Source of the DNA: Arcuatula senhousia | Taxonomy: Eukaryota; Mollusca; Bivalvia; Mytilida; Mytilidae | Direction of reading: 5' to 3' | Assembly: GCA_963971305.1 (NCBI GenBank) | Contig: OZ020307.1 | Span: 55,115,702-55,179,701 of the forward strand | DNA length: 64,000 nt | In this document: in pieces, positions 1 through 11,810 of the stretch | Layout: the number at the start of each line of letters is the position of its first letter | Position numbering within the stretch: position 1 is the stretch's first letter | Made by a program: the position numbers and the translations under genes | Notes under the pieces: generated by a model | Database searches by the model: none | Seen by the model: the letters and a program-made list of their open reading frames with translations, nothing else | What the model was told of the DNA's origin: nothing

Positions 1-124
1 ACAAAAATATGCATTTGTAGTGTTAGAAAAAAATTAAACCAAACAGAAAAATACTGTAACGACGTCATCACTTTTCCCGCCGTTTTTTAGGTGAATATCA
101 CTTTGCCAGGTGAATATCCTTTTT
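1..124. other. No gene; AT-rich flank of first repeat
   Basis: I see no coding potential here. The last part (about 90-124) contains two short GTGAATATC-like repeats and runs into an oligo-T tract directly before the first AGCTCAC hairpin. It is probably residual sequence of an older repeat. Confidence 0.4.
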
Positions 125-2094
125 AGCTCACCTGACCCGAAGGGTCATGTGAGCTATTGTCATCACTCGGCGTCCGTCGTCCGTCCGTCGTCCGTCGTCT
201 GTCGTCCGTCGTCCGTCCGTAAACTTTTTAAAACATTAACTCCTCTGACACCATAAGTCCAATTGACACCAAACTTGGTATGGTTGTTCATTAGCATTCG
301 GTGCTTAGAACTGATGTGGGGATTTTTGATTCGTCGTAAAACATGGCCGCCGTGGCTAAAAATAGAACATAGGGGTAAAATGCAGTTTTTTGCAAATAAC
401 TCAAAAACGGCTACAGATATCAAAATTCTGGCATAGGCTAAAAGTGATCAGCACCTCAAGATCTACCTACCCTGAAATTTTGAAGAAAATCCAATAACCC
501 ATGTAGGAGTTATTGCCCTTTTTGTGGATTTTTTGCAAATTTTGCACCTGCTTAGCTCAATATCTTGAAAACTATAAAAGATATTTGAGAAAATTAAATT
601 GCATATTGTTAAGCACATCAAGATCTACAAAATATGTAATAGGGTCAACGTTGTAGAACCTTCCCTTTTAGGAGTTATTGCCCTTAGAATGTCAAAATTG
701 AGCATTTTAACAGCATTTCCTCATTACATTGAAAACATTAACTCCTCTGACAGTTCAAGTCTAATTGGAACCAAACTTGGTATAGTTGTTTATTAGCATT
801 AGGTGTATAGAACTGATGTGGGGATTTTTGATTGGTCCTAAAATATGGCCGCTGTGGCTAAAAATAGAACATAGGGGTAAATGGCAGTTTTTTGCAAATA
901 ACTCAAAAACTGTGACAGATTTTAAAATTTTGATTGGGAACAAAAGTGATCAGCACCTGAAGACATACCAGCTCTGAAATTTTGAAGAAAATCCAACGAC
1001 CCATGTAGGAGTTATTGCCCTTTTTGTGGATTTTTGGAAAATTTTGCACCTGTTTAGCTCAATATCTTGACAACTATACAAGATATTTGAGAAATTTAAA
1101 TTGCATATTGTTAAGCACATCAAGATCTACAAAATATGTAATAGGGTCAACGTTGTAGAACCTTTCCTTTTAGGAGTTATTGCCCTTAGAACGTCAAAAT
1201 TGAGCATTTTAACAGCATTTCCTCATTACATTGAAAACGTTAACTCCTCTGACAGTTCAAGTCCAATTGGAACCAAACTTGGTATAGCTGTTTATTAGCA
1301 TTAGGTGTATAGAACTGATGTGGGGATTTTTGATTGGTCCTAAAATATGGCCGCTGTGGCTAAAAATAGAACATAGGGGTAAATGGCAGTTTTTTGCAAA
1401 TAACTCAAAAACGGTGACAGATTTTAAAATTTTGATTGGGAACAAAAGTGATCAGCACCTGAAGATCTACCAGCTCTGAAATTTTGAAGAAAATCCAACG
1501 ACCCATGTAGGAGTTATTGCCCTTTTTATGGATTTTTGGAAAATTTTGCACCTGTTTAGCTCGATATCTTGACAACTTTACGAGATATTCGAGAAGTTTA
1601 AATTGCATATTGTTAAGCACATCAAGATCTACAATGTAATAGGGTCAACGTTGTAGGACCTTTCCTTTGAGGAGTTATTGCCCTTAGAACGTCAAAATTG
1701 AGCTTTTAAAAAGCATTTCCTCATTACATTGAAAATGTTAACTCCTCTGACACTTAAAGTCAAATTGGACCCAAACTTTGTATTGTTGTTAATTAGCATT
1801 AGATGTATAGAACTGATGTGGGGATATTTGATTGGTTGTAAAACATGGCTGCTGTGGCTAAAAATAGAAAACTAGGTTAAACTGTATTTATTTGCTAATA
1901 ACTCTATAAGGGTGACAGATTTTTGAATTTTAATTGAGATAAAAGTGATCAGCACCTTAAGATCCATCATATTGTCAGATGACCCCCTTATTAAACTTAT
2001 GACCCTTTCAATGTCAAATAGATTTTGCCTAATAGCCTTTACTCTAGGCACATATGTCAGGTGAGCGATTCAGGCTCCTGGGAGCCTCTTGTTT
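125..2094 (+). mobile_element. AGCTCAC-family non-autonomous element with ~502-bp internal units
   Basis: The element opens with an imperfect 31-nt hairpin (125-155: 14-nt arms around GAA, one mismatch) preceded by a T tract. It closes with TCAGGTGAGC (2057-2066), the reverse complement of the 5' GCTCACCTGA, then the perfect hairpin AGGCTCCTGGGAGCCT (2072-2087) and CTTGTTTA. Internally it holds about 3.7 tandem units of roughly 502 bp; the phrase TTAACTCCTCTGACA recurs near 235, 737, 1240 and 1739. No protein is encoded: the short open frames recur only because the units are duplicated. The structure (subterminal inverted repeats, 3' hairpin, tandem core, T-tract target) fits a Helentron/HINE-like rolling-circle derivative, which is inference. 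Confidence 0.75.
172..222. repeat. CGTC-rich minisatellite just inside the element 5' end
   Basis: A run built from GTCCGTC, GTCGTCC and GTCTGTC steps lies just inside the 5' hairpin. The same low-complexity tract recurs at the same position in other copies, near 2979-3000, 55049-55080, 59799-59828 and 60210-60259. It is therefore part of the family's 5' end, with a variable number of steps. Confidence 0.8.
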
Positions 2095-2164
2095 ATTCAC
2101 TTAGTTGATTTTAATGAAATATGTTTAAGAATTATTTATATTATAGAATAATAATAATTATATA

Positions 2165-2690
2165 TTATTTGAAAAAAACTGCAACTTACCCCTATGTTCT
2201 ATTTAGCCAGGGCGGTCATATTGTTCAACAAATCAAAAATCCCTACATCAGTTCTATGCACCTAATGCATGTAATGCTAATGAACATTTGTACCAAGCTT
2301 GGTTCCAATTGCACTTAAGGTGTCAGAGGAGTTAACGTTTTCAATGTTACAAGGAAATAGTGTGAAAATGGTCAATTTTGACATTCTAAGGGCAATAACT
2401 GCTAGAAGCATTGATCTGACAATGTTGACCCAATTACAAAATTTGTAGATCTTGATGTGCTAAACAATATGCAATTTACATTTCTTAAATATCTTAAATA
2501 GTTTTCAAGATATAGAGCATAATAAGCCCAAAATTCACAAAAAAATCAGAAAAAGGGCCATAACTCCTACTTGGGTTTTTGAATCTTCTTGAAAATTTCA
2601 GGGCTGGTACATGTAGATCTTGAGGTGCCGATCAATTTTACCCTATGCGAAAATTTTGATACCTGTAGCCGTTTTTATAAGACCGCAAAA
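2165..2690 (-). repeat. Inverted fragment of the 502-bp unit
   Basis: Read on the minus strand this segment matches the 502-bp unit of the preceding element. It contains the reverse complements of 'TAACTCCTCTGACACC', 'GAACTGATGTAGGGATTTTTGATT' (in part) and the 'AAAATAGAACATAGGGG' phrase. Neither terminal hairpin is present, so it is a truncated copy in opposite orientation to its neighbours. Confidence 0.7.
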
Positions 2691-2950
2691 TTTTTGCGAT
2701 TGTATTATGTTATGGGGATGTCGTCGTCTGTAGACACTTTGGTTTCCAGGCGATTACTTGAGTAAACCTTGACCGATTGTATTGAAATTTGGATATGAGT
2801 TTGTAACCATTAAAGGAAGGTTGGTATTGCATTTTGGGTTTATGGCCCCGACCGTTTTAGAAACAAGGGCCAAAAGGGGCTAAAATGGGTGTTTTGACAA
2901 ATCTTCTGTGGAATGGTTATTATTCATTGGTTTTTGAAAATTCCTTTTTT
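2691..2950. repeat. Fragment of another interspersed repeat
   Basis: Non-coding sequence with the phrases GGTTTCCAGGCGATTACTTGAG, TATGGCCCCGACCG and GGCCAAAAGGGGCTAAAATGG. I recognise this style from other mollusc interspersed repeats, but I can define no termini here. It runs directly into the next element's 5' hairpin. Confidence 0.4.
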
Positions 2951-5670
2951 AGCTCCCATAGGAGCTATTACCATCACTTGGCGTCCGCCGTCGTCGTCTG
3001 TTAACAATTTTTCAAAAATCTTCTCCTCTGAAACTACTGAACAGAATTTAATGAAACTTGGTATGATTGATCCTTAGCATGTCCTGTACAAAAGTGTGTT
3101 TAGATTTTTGATCCTTCAAAAAACATGGTCGCCGTGGCTAAAAATAGACCAGGGGGGTCAGACTACTGTTTTTGGCTTGTAAATCAAAAAGTATAAGAGA
3201 TAGATGAAATCTGATGCCACCCTAATGCTTCAGCATCAAAAGTTCTACTATAGTCTCCATTTGGTCGAAGTTGTCAGATGATCCCTTATAGGGGTTACAG
3301 CCCCTTAATGGTGAAAAATTAAGTTTTTTCATGTTTTTTGCTTATAGAATGAAAACTATTGCAGATAGAGAGAAGCTGTTGCTTGCTTAAATGTTCAGCT
3401 CATTTAGCTTTACTAAAGTCTCCATAGGGTCAAAGTTGTCAGATGACACCTTTTAGGAGTTACAGGTGAAAATTAGCCATTTTTCATGTTTTTGGCCTAC
3501 AGAATTTAATGAAACTTAGTATGAATGATCCTTACGGTGTCCTGCACCAAACTTATGTTTTAATTTTTAATCCGTCAAAAAAAACATGGCTGTCGTTACT
3601 AAAAATAGACTAGGGGGGGTCATACTACTGTTTTTGGCTTATAAATTATTCAAAAATCTTCTCTGAAACTACTGAACAAAATTTAATGAAACTTAGTATG
3701 AATGATCCTTAGGGTGTCCTGCACCAAACTTATGTTTTAATTTTTAATCCATCAAAAACATGGCCACTGTTACTAAAAATAGACCAGGGGGGGGTCAGAC
3801 TACTGTTTTTGGCTTATAAATCAAAAAGTAAAAGAGAAAGATGAAATCCGATGCCACGCTGCTGTTTCAGCATCAAAAGCTCTTATAAAAGTATTTATAG
3901 GGTCAAAGTTGTCAGATGACTCCTTATAGGAGTTACAGTCCCTTAAAGGTGAAAATTAGCCATTTTTCATGTTTTTGGCCTACAGAATTTAATGAAACTT
4001 AGTATGAATGATCCTTAGGGTGTCCTGCACTGCACCAAACTTATGTTTTAATTTTTAATCCGTCAAAAAACATGGCCACTGTTACTAAAAATAGACCAGG
4101 GGGGTCAGACTACTGTTTTTGGCTTATAAATCAAAAAGTAAGAGAGAAAGATGAAATCCGATGCCACGCTGCTGTTTCAGCATCAAATGCTCTACAAAAG
4201 TATCTATAGGGTCAAAGTTGTCAGATGACCCCTTCTAGGAGTTACAGCCCCTCAAAGGTGAATAATAGCCATTTTTCATGTTTTTGGCCTACAGAATAAA
4301 AACTATAGCAGACAGAGATTAGCTGTTGCTTGCTCAAATGTTCAGCTCATTTAGCTTTACTAAAGTCTCCATAGGGTCAAAGGTGTCAGAAAACTCCTTA
4401 TATGGGTTACGGCTCCTGAAAAATAGCGTTTTGTCATGTTTTTGGCCTACAGAATGAAAACCATTGCAGATAGAGATTAGCTGTTGTTTGCTTAAATGTT
4501 CAGCTCATTTGGCTCTACAAAAGTCTCCATAGGGTCAAAGTTGTCAGATGACCCCTTATAGGGGTTACGGCCCCTTTAATATGAAAAATAGTGTTTTTGG
4601 CCTATAGAATGAAAACTATTGCAAATTGAGAAAAGCTGTTGCTTGCTTAAATGTTCAGCTTATTTAGTTCTACAAAAGTCTCCATAGGGTGGAAGTTGTC
4701 AGATGATCCCTTATAGGGGTTACAATCCCTTTAAATGAAAAATAGTGTTTTTGGCCTATAGAAGGAAAACTATTGCAGATAGATAAAAGCTGTTGCTTGC
4801 TTAAATGTTCAGCTCATTTAGCTCTACAAAAGCATCCATAGGGTCAAAGATGTCAGATGACCGCTTATAGGGGTTTCAGCCCCTTAAAGGCGAAAATAGT
4901 GTTTTTGGCCTGTAGAATGAAAACTTGCAGAAATTAGAAAAAAAACTGTTGCTTTCTTAAATGTTCAGCTTATTTAGCTCTACATAAGTTTCCATAGGAT
5001 GGAAGTTGACAGATGACCCCTTATAGGGGTTACAGCTTCTTAAAGGCGAAAAATAGTGTTTTTGACCTATAGAATGAAAACTATTGTAGATACAGTAAAG
5101 CTGTTGCTTGCTTAAATGTTCAGCTCATATAGCTCTACAAAAGCATTCAGGGGTCAAAGTTGTCAGATGACCCCTTATAGGGGTAACGACCCTTAAAATA
5201 ACATTTTGCATGTTTTTGGCCTACAGTATGAAAACTATTGCTGATAAAGAAAAGCTATTGTTTGCTTAAATGTTAAGTTTATTTAGCTCTACTAAGTTCC
5301 CATTGGGTCAAAGATGTCAGATGACCCTTATAGGGGTTGTGGCCCCTCAAAGATGAAAAATTGTGTTTTTGGCCTATAGAATGAAAACTTTTGAAGATAA
5401 AGAAAAGCTGTTGCTTTCTTAAACATTCAGTTCATTAAGCTCTACAAAAGTCTTCATAGGCTTGAAGTTGGCAGATGATTCCTTAAAGTGATTATGGTCC
5501 TTAAAAGGGGAAAAATAGTGGGTTCTTTTGCTTACAGAATGAAAACTATTGCAGATAGAAAAAAGCTTTTTATTGCTGAAACATTCAGCTCATTTAGCTT
5601 TACAAAAGACTCCATAGATTTGACATCAAAACCAGGTGAGCGATTCAGGCTCCTGGGAGCCTCTTGTTTA
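2951..5670 (+). mobile_element. AGCTCAC-family element with ~155-bp internal units
   Basis: It begins with the compact perfect hairpin AGCTCCCATAGGAGCT (2951-2966) after a T tract, followed by the ATCACTTGGCGTCCG lead-in. It ends with CAGGTGAGCGATTCAGG and the AGGCTCCTGGGAGCCT hairpin (5647-5662). From about 3330 to 5640 it consists of diverged tandem units; the anchor GCCTATAGAATGAAAAC sits near 4445, 4600, 4754, 4908 and 5064, a step of 154-156 bp. An intact ACTACTGTTTTTGGCTTG tract near 3163-3180 serves as an uninterrupted reference for the nested insertion at 55247-56704. No coding function. Confidence 0.75.
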
Positions 5671-5879
5671 TTTTTGGTCCAATTTTCAAAATTTTAATAT
5701 AAATATAAAAAAAAAATCAAATATGTATTGAAAGTCCACCAAAGAATGCACGTGTCAAAAAAGTTTGTGGAGTCCACCATGGGCGGCATGTGTCCAAACC
5801 ATTGGACAATCCATATTGGGCCGCAAACGTACAGGGTTCAACATGTTGCGGTCGTATCATGCTGCGCTCGGCGTAGCTT
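5671..5879. other. Unassigned segment with a GC-richer core
   Basis: After an A-rich stretch (5700-5720) comes about 140 bases (5730-5870) of higher GC than the surroundings, containing GTGGAGTCCACCATGGGCGG. A short open frame crosses it (5728-6033) but runs on into repeat DNA on the far side, so I do not call a gene. Origin unknown. Confidence 0.3.
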
Positions 5880-6388
5880 TTTATTAGTTTATAGCTCAAA
5901 AAATATAAGAGATAGAGAAAATATGAAGCAACCATCCTTCTTCAGCATCAAAAGCTCTACAAAACACTTCATTGAGTCGAAGTTGTGGGACAACTCTTTA
6001 TTGGAGTTATTTCCCCTTAATCGTCAAAATTGAAAATTTTCAGTTTTTGAACTTTATCTTAAAAACTGTAAGATCTAGAGGAAAAGTTAGCATTGCAAAT
6101 ATGTTAAGCTCATTGAGATTTATAAAAATTATTTCAGGGTCAAAATTGTCAGATCAACCTTTTAAGAGTTATCCCTCTTTAACTGTTTTCAATAAATTTT
6201 AACTTGTTTTTTGTTTTTTTTCAAATGGAAAGCTTTGTAACTTTGTATTCTTGATCTTAAGAGTGTTTTCTATCATAACTAGTTTCTTAAATGTTACCTA
6301 CCAAGTACATGTAGACCATGTTGCAAACTAAGAGGCTTTAGCATAATAGATCAGGTGAGCGATTCAGGCTCCTGGGAGCCTCTTGTTT
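5880..6388 (+). mobile_element. 5'-truncated AGCTCAC-family copy (490-bp unit type)
   Basis: The sequence matches the 490-bp unit found at 55-64 kb (TATAAGAGATAGAGAAAAT, TCAGCATCAAAAGCTCTACAA). It ends in TCAGGTGAGCGATTCAGG and the AGGCTCCTGGGAGCCT hairpin (6366-6381). No 5' hairpin is present. Immediately after its end, 155-bp-type sequence resumes at 6389, suggesting this copy sits inside another family member. Confidence 0.6.
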
Positions 6389-6838
6389 CATGTTGTTGCC
6401 CTACAGTATGAAAACTATTGCAGATAGAGAAAAGTTGTTGCTTGCTTAAATGTTCAGCTCATTTAGCTCTACAAAAATCTTCATAGGGTCGAATTTGTCA
6501 GATGATCCCTTATAGGGGTTACGGCCCTTTAAAGGCAAAAATAGTGTTTTTGGCCTATTGCAGATAGAGAAAAGCTGTTGCTTGCTGAAATGTTCAGCTC
6601 ATTTAGCTCAACAAAAGTCTTCATAGGGTTGAAGTTGTCAGATGATCCCTTTAAGGAGTTATGGGCCTTTAAGGGTGAAAAATAGTGTGTTTTTTTTCCT
6701 TTGGAATGAAAACTATTGCAGATAGAGAAAAGCTTTTTATTGCTTAAACATTCAGCTCATTTAGCTATTATACAAAAGTCTTCAAAGGGTTGACATGAAG
6801 ACCAGGTGAGTGATTCAGGCACCTGGGAGCCTCTTGTA
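6389..6838 (+). repeat. 3' remainder of a 155-bp-type AGCTCAC element
   Basis: About 2.7 units of the 155-bp repeat (ATGAAAACTATTGCAGATAGAGAAAAG near 6410, 6555 and 6706) followed by a degraded 3' end (6803-6838). The terminal hairpin there has a mismatch (AGGCACCTGGGAGCCT). Probably the downstream half of an element split by the insertion ending at 6388. Confidence 0.6.
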
Positions 6839-6935
6839 TTAGCTCATAGACACAATGACATTTACTGTACATGGTTACATATTTCAAAAAATTCATGGAA
6901 TTTAATTCAATAAATATAAAGTATGATTAAAAAGT
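6839..6935. other. Short spacer, nothing recognised
   Basis: AT-rich sequence between two repeat families, with no open frame or terminal motif that I can support. Confidence 0.4.
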
Positions 6936-8487
6936 CATTTGTTCAGAGAACAAATGTGAGGTCTTTCCCTGCCTTATGTTTTTGTTATGGTATTTTATAC
7001 AAGCACTAAAGACATTTGAGTCACTTTGTTTATGACGAGATGTTGCCAATTATTTTGATATAGGCTCCAGAATGAAGATCAGGGGGCCTAGAGTCAGAAA
7101 AAGTATGGTTGCTAAGGACTTTTATGTCGGTTGCTATGGACTAAATGTCACTTCCGGTTGAAAAAAAACTTACATCTAAACTCAGAAAGTAGTCTGGTTT
7201 AAGAATATGTATGGTTGCTATGGACTTTTCGTTAAGGTTACATTGTTGCTAGGGAATGACCTTGACCTATGACCTTTGAACTTGGACTCAAATTGTAGCT
7301 CTTTGCATTCTGATTCATTTAAGTATACATGTTTACTATACTATCTGTTATGGTTTTCAAGTTATTGGCAAAAAACGTGTTTCGTGAAACTTGTTTTGGC
7401 CGCCATTTTGGAACCGCTCAACTGAATCATGTACTGTTTGGGTTCAAATTGTAGGTAATTCAACTCTCTTTCAAATGAACCATATGTTTCATTCACCATC
7501 TTTTATGGTTAAAAAGTTATAAACAAAAAATCATTTTAAAAATACGAATCAAGGGTGATAACTCAAAAACGACAAGTTTTACGCTTTCGCACCTGAAACA
7601 CTTTTTGTAGATTTCGACATGGCGAACATTTTTTCCATGTATTGTCCGCTTCAATTTTGTACGGTTTAAGTGTTATTTGATAAAAACTGTTTACGGTGTC
7701 AGCCATTTTGAAAATGGCTGCCCGTAACCATTCGACTTTGGTCTTAAATTGAAGGGCCCATAATGACAGTCACAAAAAACCCATATGTTTACTATATTAT
7801 CTCTGACGGTTTAAAAGTTATAAACCAAAAACGGATAAGCTGAAACGCGTTAAGGGCCATAACTCGAAAACGGTTTATCGTACAGTGTTCGACCCTTTAT
7901 ATCAAATAAAGGTCTAATTGAGACGAGTATTTTCCCCATTACATGTCTGCTTCAATTTTGTATGGTTTTTGAGCTATACTGCAAACAAGGTGTACCATGA
8001 CCTCTGACCTTGAGATTTGACCTTTGACCTTGACATTTTTGAATGCAACATATGCCATCTAGGATGATTGGTAAAGGTCCCAAGTCTCTAGGACAAACCG
8101 TTTTGAAGAAAAAAATTTTGACGTGTCGCGACACTTTTCGGGTCAAAAACGCGTAACCAGGAAGTTGATCGAAAAATTTTTTTTTGCGTGATGACATGTT
8201 GCCAGGAGTCCAGCAACATTTCCCACACTTAAGATTTTTGATACCGGTTACAGTTTCTGAGATTATCTGATAACAAGGGTTTTCGGTCTGGGGCAGATAA
8301 CTCCGTTACTAAAAATAGTTCGGTTTTCAGGTTGCGGTCAAGGCGAGTCTGGGTATGACCGAGTTAATGCAAAAAGTATCGTAAAGATATGTCGCGACAC
8401 TTTTGCGACATTCACAGCGGAAAAGAAGAAGAAAAATAATAATAACCATAAGAAATACAGTAAGGTCTTTCCACTGTAGTGGGAAAG
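6936..8487 (+). mobile_element. First 'long' element (L0) of the AAGGTCTTTCC family
   Basis: It starts with a perfect hairpin CATTTGTTC-AGA-GAACAAATG (6936-6956) followed by TGAGGTCTTTCCC. It ends with AATAATAATAA, a 16-nt tag and a hairpin whose arms are AAGGTCTTTCC and GGAAAGACCTT (8457-8487). The interior carries mollusc-repeat phrases such as TGACCTTGACCTATGACC, AAGTTATAAAC and ATAACTC. No conserved protein is encoded; the 81-aa minus-strand frame at 7952-8197 looks incidental. It is the upstream-most member of a same-strand chain that continues to the assembly gap at 43976. Confidence 0.6.
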
Positions 8488-8608
8488 ACCTTAATAATAA
8501 CCATAAGAAATACAGTAAGGTCTTTCCACTGTAGTGGGAAAGACCTTAATAATAATAGGCAGAACGAAATCAATAAGGTCTTCCCTTTGGAAAGGGAAAG
8601 ACCTTAAT
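8441..8608 (+). repeat. Cluster of three tag-plus-hairpin modules
   Basis: Two near-identical modules (CCATAAGAAATACAGT tag, then a hairpin with an ACTGTAGT interior) are followed by a third with the tag GGCAGAACGAAATCAAT and the interior CCCTTTGGAAAGGG. Each is preceded by an AAT microsatellite. The outer arms AAGGTCTT and AAGACCTT are the same in all three; only tag and loop differ. Confidence 0.8.
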
Positions 8609-9625
8609 AAAGAGGGAAGATGGGACTTTTTCTGGGCTTTAATGGTTTGTATCGTCTAATTATGGTCAAATGAGGTATATTTACCCAAAAATAATTTTTT
8701 TTGGTGAAAAATGGCAAATTTCCAAATTTTCGAAAAAAGGGGGGCTGAAATATCAACTTTGTTATTTCTGACAGTTGAGAACTTTTAATCATTGAAACTG
8801 GTTGGAATAGTGAAAGTAAGTTGATTTGACCTTGAAAATTCAGTCAAGGTCATACAGTGGCTTAGAACAGTGATAGGATGTAATTTTCACAAAAATCCAT
8901 GTTGCGACACCATTTTTTCATATTTTCCCCCCCAAAAAATTGTGTTCCACTGAGAAGACATCGTCACATTATATAATGTAGAAAAAGTTCTGAAAAAGGT
9001 TACATTTTATTTGAAATATTTCCCAATGAAAAAGAAGACTCGGTTTTTTGAAAATCTACAAATAATGACCTTGACATTTGACCTTTGACCTTGAACTCAT
9101 TTTGTAGATCTCGATGAGAAAAACATTTTTTATATTATTGTGTGTTTCTAATTGTTATGGTTTTTGAGTTATAGCGAAAACAAAATTTCAATGGCGGCCA
9201 TTTTGAAAATGATTGACCAAAATGTATTTTTTACTCCGGATATGGAATCAGGACTCCTAAATCTATTTGGAAACCAAATTTCGTTAAAATCAGACAACTT
9301 TGACGTTTTTGACAAACTTTGCGCCATACGCGCGCAAGCAGGAAGTAAAAATTTCAATTTTTTTTTCGTGATGATTCGTCGCCAGGAGTCTTAAAACAGT
9401 ATCCACAGTTAAAATTTTTGATATCTGTTACTATCTAGGAGGAGATCTGATAACAAGGGTAAACAGCGTTTTGCGCGATTGCGCCGTAACTAAGAATAGT
9501 TTAGCGTCAGGCCCTAAGTCACGTCGATTCCTGGCAGTGCTGAATAAGTGTGCCAAATTTCATAAAAATCGGTTAAGGCAATTTTTTGACGTTGATGGCA
9601 GAAAAAAAAGAATAATAATAATAAT
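8609..9625 (+). repeat. A-type unit 1 of the AAGGTCTTTCC family
   Basis: About 1.0 kb homologous to the later 0.94-kb monomers but clearly diverged. It begins AAAGAGGGAAGATGGGAC and ends in an AAT microsatellite. It includes the TGACCTTGA...TCAAGGTCA inverted repeat (near 8828-8853), clustered TGACCT half-sites near 9067-9090 and a GGCGGCCATTTTGAAAATG segment absent from the tandem arrays. Short open frames on both strands are not preserved in the other subfamilies. Confidence 0.75.
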
Positions 9626-9731
9626 AGGCAGAACGAAATCAATAAGGTCTTCCCTTTGGAAAGGGAAAGACCTTAATAATAGGCAGAACGAAATCAATAA
9701 GGTCTTCCCTTTGGAAAGGGAAAGACCTTAA
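9626..9731 (+). repeat. Two tag-plus-hairpin modules
   Basis: Two successive copies of the GGCAGAACGAAATCAAT tag, each followed by the AAGGTCTTCCC...GGGAAAGACCTT hairpin, separate A-type unit 1 from unit 2. Hairpins are stacked at the junction with no unit body between them. Confidence 0.85.
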
Positions 9732-10755
9732 TAAAGAGGGCAGATGGGACTATTTCTGGGCTTTTATGGTTTGTATCGTCTGATTATGGTCAAATGAGGT
9801 ATATTTACCCAAAAATAATTTTTTTTTGGTGAAAAATGGCAAATTTCCAAATTTTCGAAAAAAAGGGGGGCTGAAATGTCAACTTTGTTATTTCTGACAT
9901 TTGAGAACTTTTAATCATTGAAACTGGTTGGAATAGTGAAAGTAAGTTGATTTGACCTTGAAAATTCAGTCAAGGTCATACAGTGGCTTAGAACAGTGAT
10001 AGGGTGTAAATTTCACAAAAATCCATGTTGCGACACCATTTTTTCATATTTTTTCCCCCCAAAAATTGTGTTCAACTGAGAAGACATCGTCACATTATAT
10101 AATGTAAAAAAGTTCTGAAAAAGGTAACATTTTATTTGAAATATTTCTCAATGAAAAAGAAGACTCAGTTTTTTGAAAATCTACAAATAATGACCTTGAC
10201 ATTTGACCTTTGACCTTGAACTCATTTTGTAGATCTCAATGAGAGAAACATTTTTTATATTTATTGTGTGTTTCTAATTGTTATGGTTTTTGAGTTATAG
10301 CGAATACAAAATTTCAATGGCGGCCATTTTGAAAATGATTGACCAAAATGTATTTTTTACTCCGGATATGAAATCAGAACTCCAAAATCCATTTGGAAAC
10401 CAAATTTCATTAAAATCGGACAACTTTGACGATTTTGACAAACTTTGCGCCATACGCGCGCAACCAGGAAGTAAAAATTTCAATTTTTTTTTTCGTGATG
10501 ATTCGTCGCCAGGAGTCTTAGAACAGTATCCACAGTTTAGATTTTTGATATCTGTTACTATCTATGAGGAGATCTGATCACAAGGGTAAACAGCGTTTTG
10601 CGCGATTGCGCCGTACCTAAGAATAGTTCAGCGTCAGGCCCTTAATCACGTCGATTCCTGGCAGTGCTGAATAAGTGTGCCAAATTTCGTTAAGATCGAT
10701 CAAGAAACTTTTTGCTCACGAACGGCAGAAAAAAAAGAATAATAATAATAATAAT
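9732..10755 (+). repeat. A-type unit 2 of the AAGGTCTTTCC family
   Basis: A second A-type unit in direct repeat with the first (about 1.1 kb offset) and highly similar throughout, including the ATGGCGGCCATTTTGAAAAT block near 10316. It ends in (AAT)n at about 10740-10757. Noncoding by the same argument as unit 1: the 99-aa plus-strand frame at 10278-10577 differs in extent from the 80-aa frame of the homologous region in unit 1. Confidence 0.75.
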
Positions 10756-10911
10756 AGGCAGAACGAAATCAATAAGGTCTTCCCTTTGGAAAGGGAAAGA
10801 CCTTAATAATAGGCCTAACGAATACAATAAGGTCTTTCCTACGGAAGGGAAAGACCTTAATAATCAGAAGAAATACAATAAGGTCTTCCCTTGGAAAGGG
10901 AAAGACCTTAA
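10756..10911 (+). repeat. Three tag-plus-hairpin modules with three different tags
   Basis: Tags GGCAGAACGAAATCAAT, GGCCTAACGAATACAAT and CAGAAGAAATACAAT are each followed by a hairpin with AAGGTCTT/AAGACCTT arms. The loops differ (CCCTTTGGAAAGGG, TCCTACGGAAGG and CCCTTGGAAAGGG). The middle tag and loop occur nowhere else in the window that I can see. Confidence 0.85.
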
Positions 10912-11806
10912 AAAAGAGGGCAGATGGGACTTTTTCTGAGGTTTTAGGGTTGATATCATCTAATTATGGTCAACTAAGGTGAATTTACCCAAAAATAACA
11001 TTTTTTTGTCAAAAATGGCAAATTTCCAAATTTTCAAAAAAAGGGGGCGTGGCATATCAACTTCCTTATTTCTGACATTTGAACAGTTTTAATTATTGAA
11101 ACAGGATGGAATAGTGAAAGTAAATTGATTTGACCTTGAAAAATGTTTCAAGGTCATACAATGGCTAAGTATGGTGATACGGTCTAATTTTCACAAAAAT
11201 CCATGTCGTGACACCATTTTTCAATATTTTTTCAAAATTTTTTTTGTGTTCAATTAAGAAGACATAATCACATCATATGATGAAAAAAAAATTCAGAAAA
11301 GGGTTACATTTTATTTGAGCTATTTCGCATTGAAAAAAGACTCAGTTTTTGAAAATTTACAAATGATGACCTTGACCTTTGACCTTGACCTTATTTTGAC
11401 CCTTAGGGGTCATTGACCTTGTATACCAAGTTTCATTGAAATATCTTAAGAATTGTTGATTTTAGTATTTTAATACTAAAAAAGTCAAAGTTTAAAGGGG
11501 AATAACTCCTGTATTGGTAAATATACCAATATGAAAATTGACCCTGCACAAGTTCAAGAGTTACTCTTCTGAATGCAAAAGGAATGAAGTTTGTACCTCT
11601 TATGGTTCAGGAGAAGAAGATTCCACAAACTTTATAGCTAAAAGGGGCATAACTCTTATACGTAAAATGGTACGGTACCCAAGTGTTTTTTCTGAAACGA
11701 CAAACATAGACCGATAAAGTATACCAAGTATCATTGCGACATGTCGCGTACTTCTCAAAGTTGAAATTTGGCGAAACGGCGGAAGAAAGAAAATAATAAT
11801 AATTAA
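10912..11806 (+). repeat. C-type unit, copy 1
   Basis: One monomer of a third subtype. It contains a perfect TTTTAGTATT-TT-AATACTAAAA hairpin near 11460-11482 and the TGACCTTGAA...TTCAAGGTCA inverted repeat. From 10861 to about 11803 it is essentially collinear and identical with 26181-27123 at a constant offset of 15,320 bases. It terminates in (AAT)n and is followed directly by the 5' hairpin of the next long element. Confidence 0.8.
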
Positions 11807-11810
11807 ATGA

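Noticed and set aside
5728..6033. 101-aa plus-strand frame
   Set aside because: It runs from an unassigned segment straight into the interior of an AGCTCAC-family repeat, and no domain or splice signal supports it.
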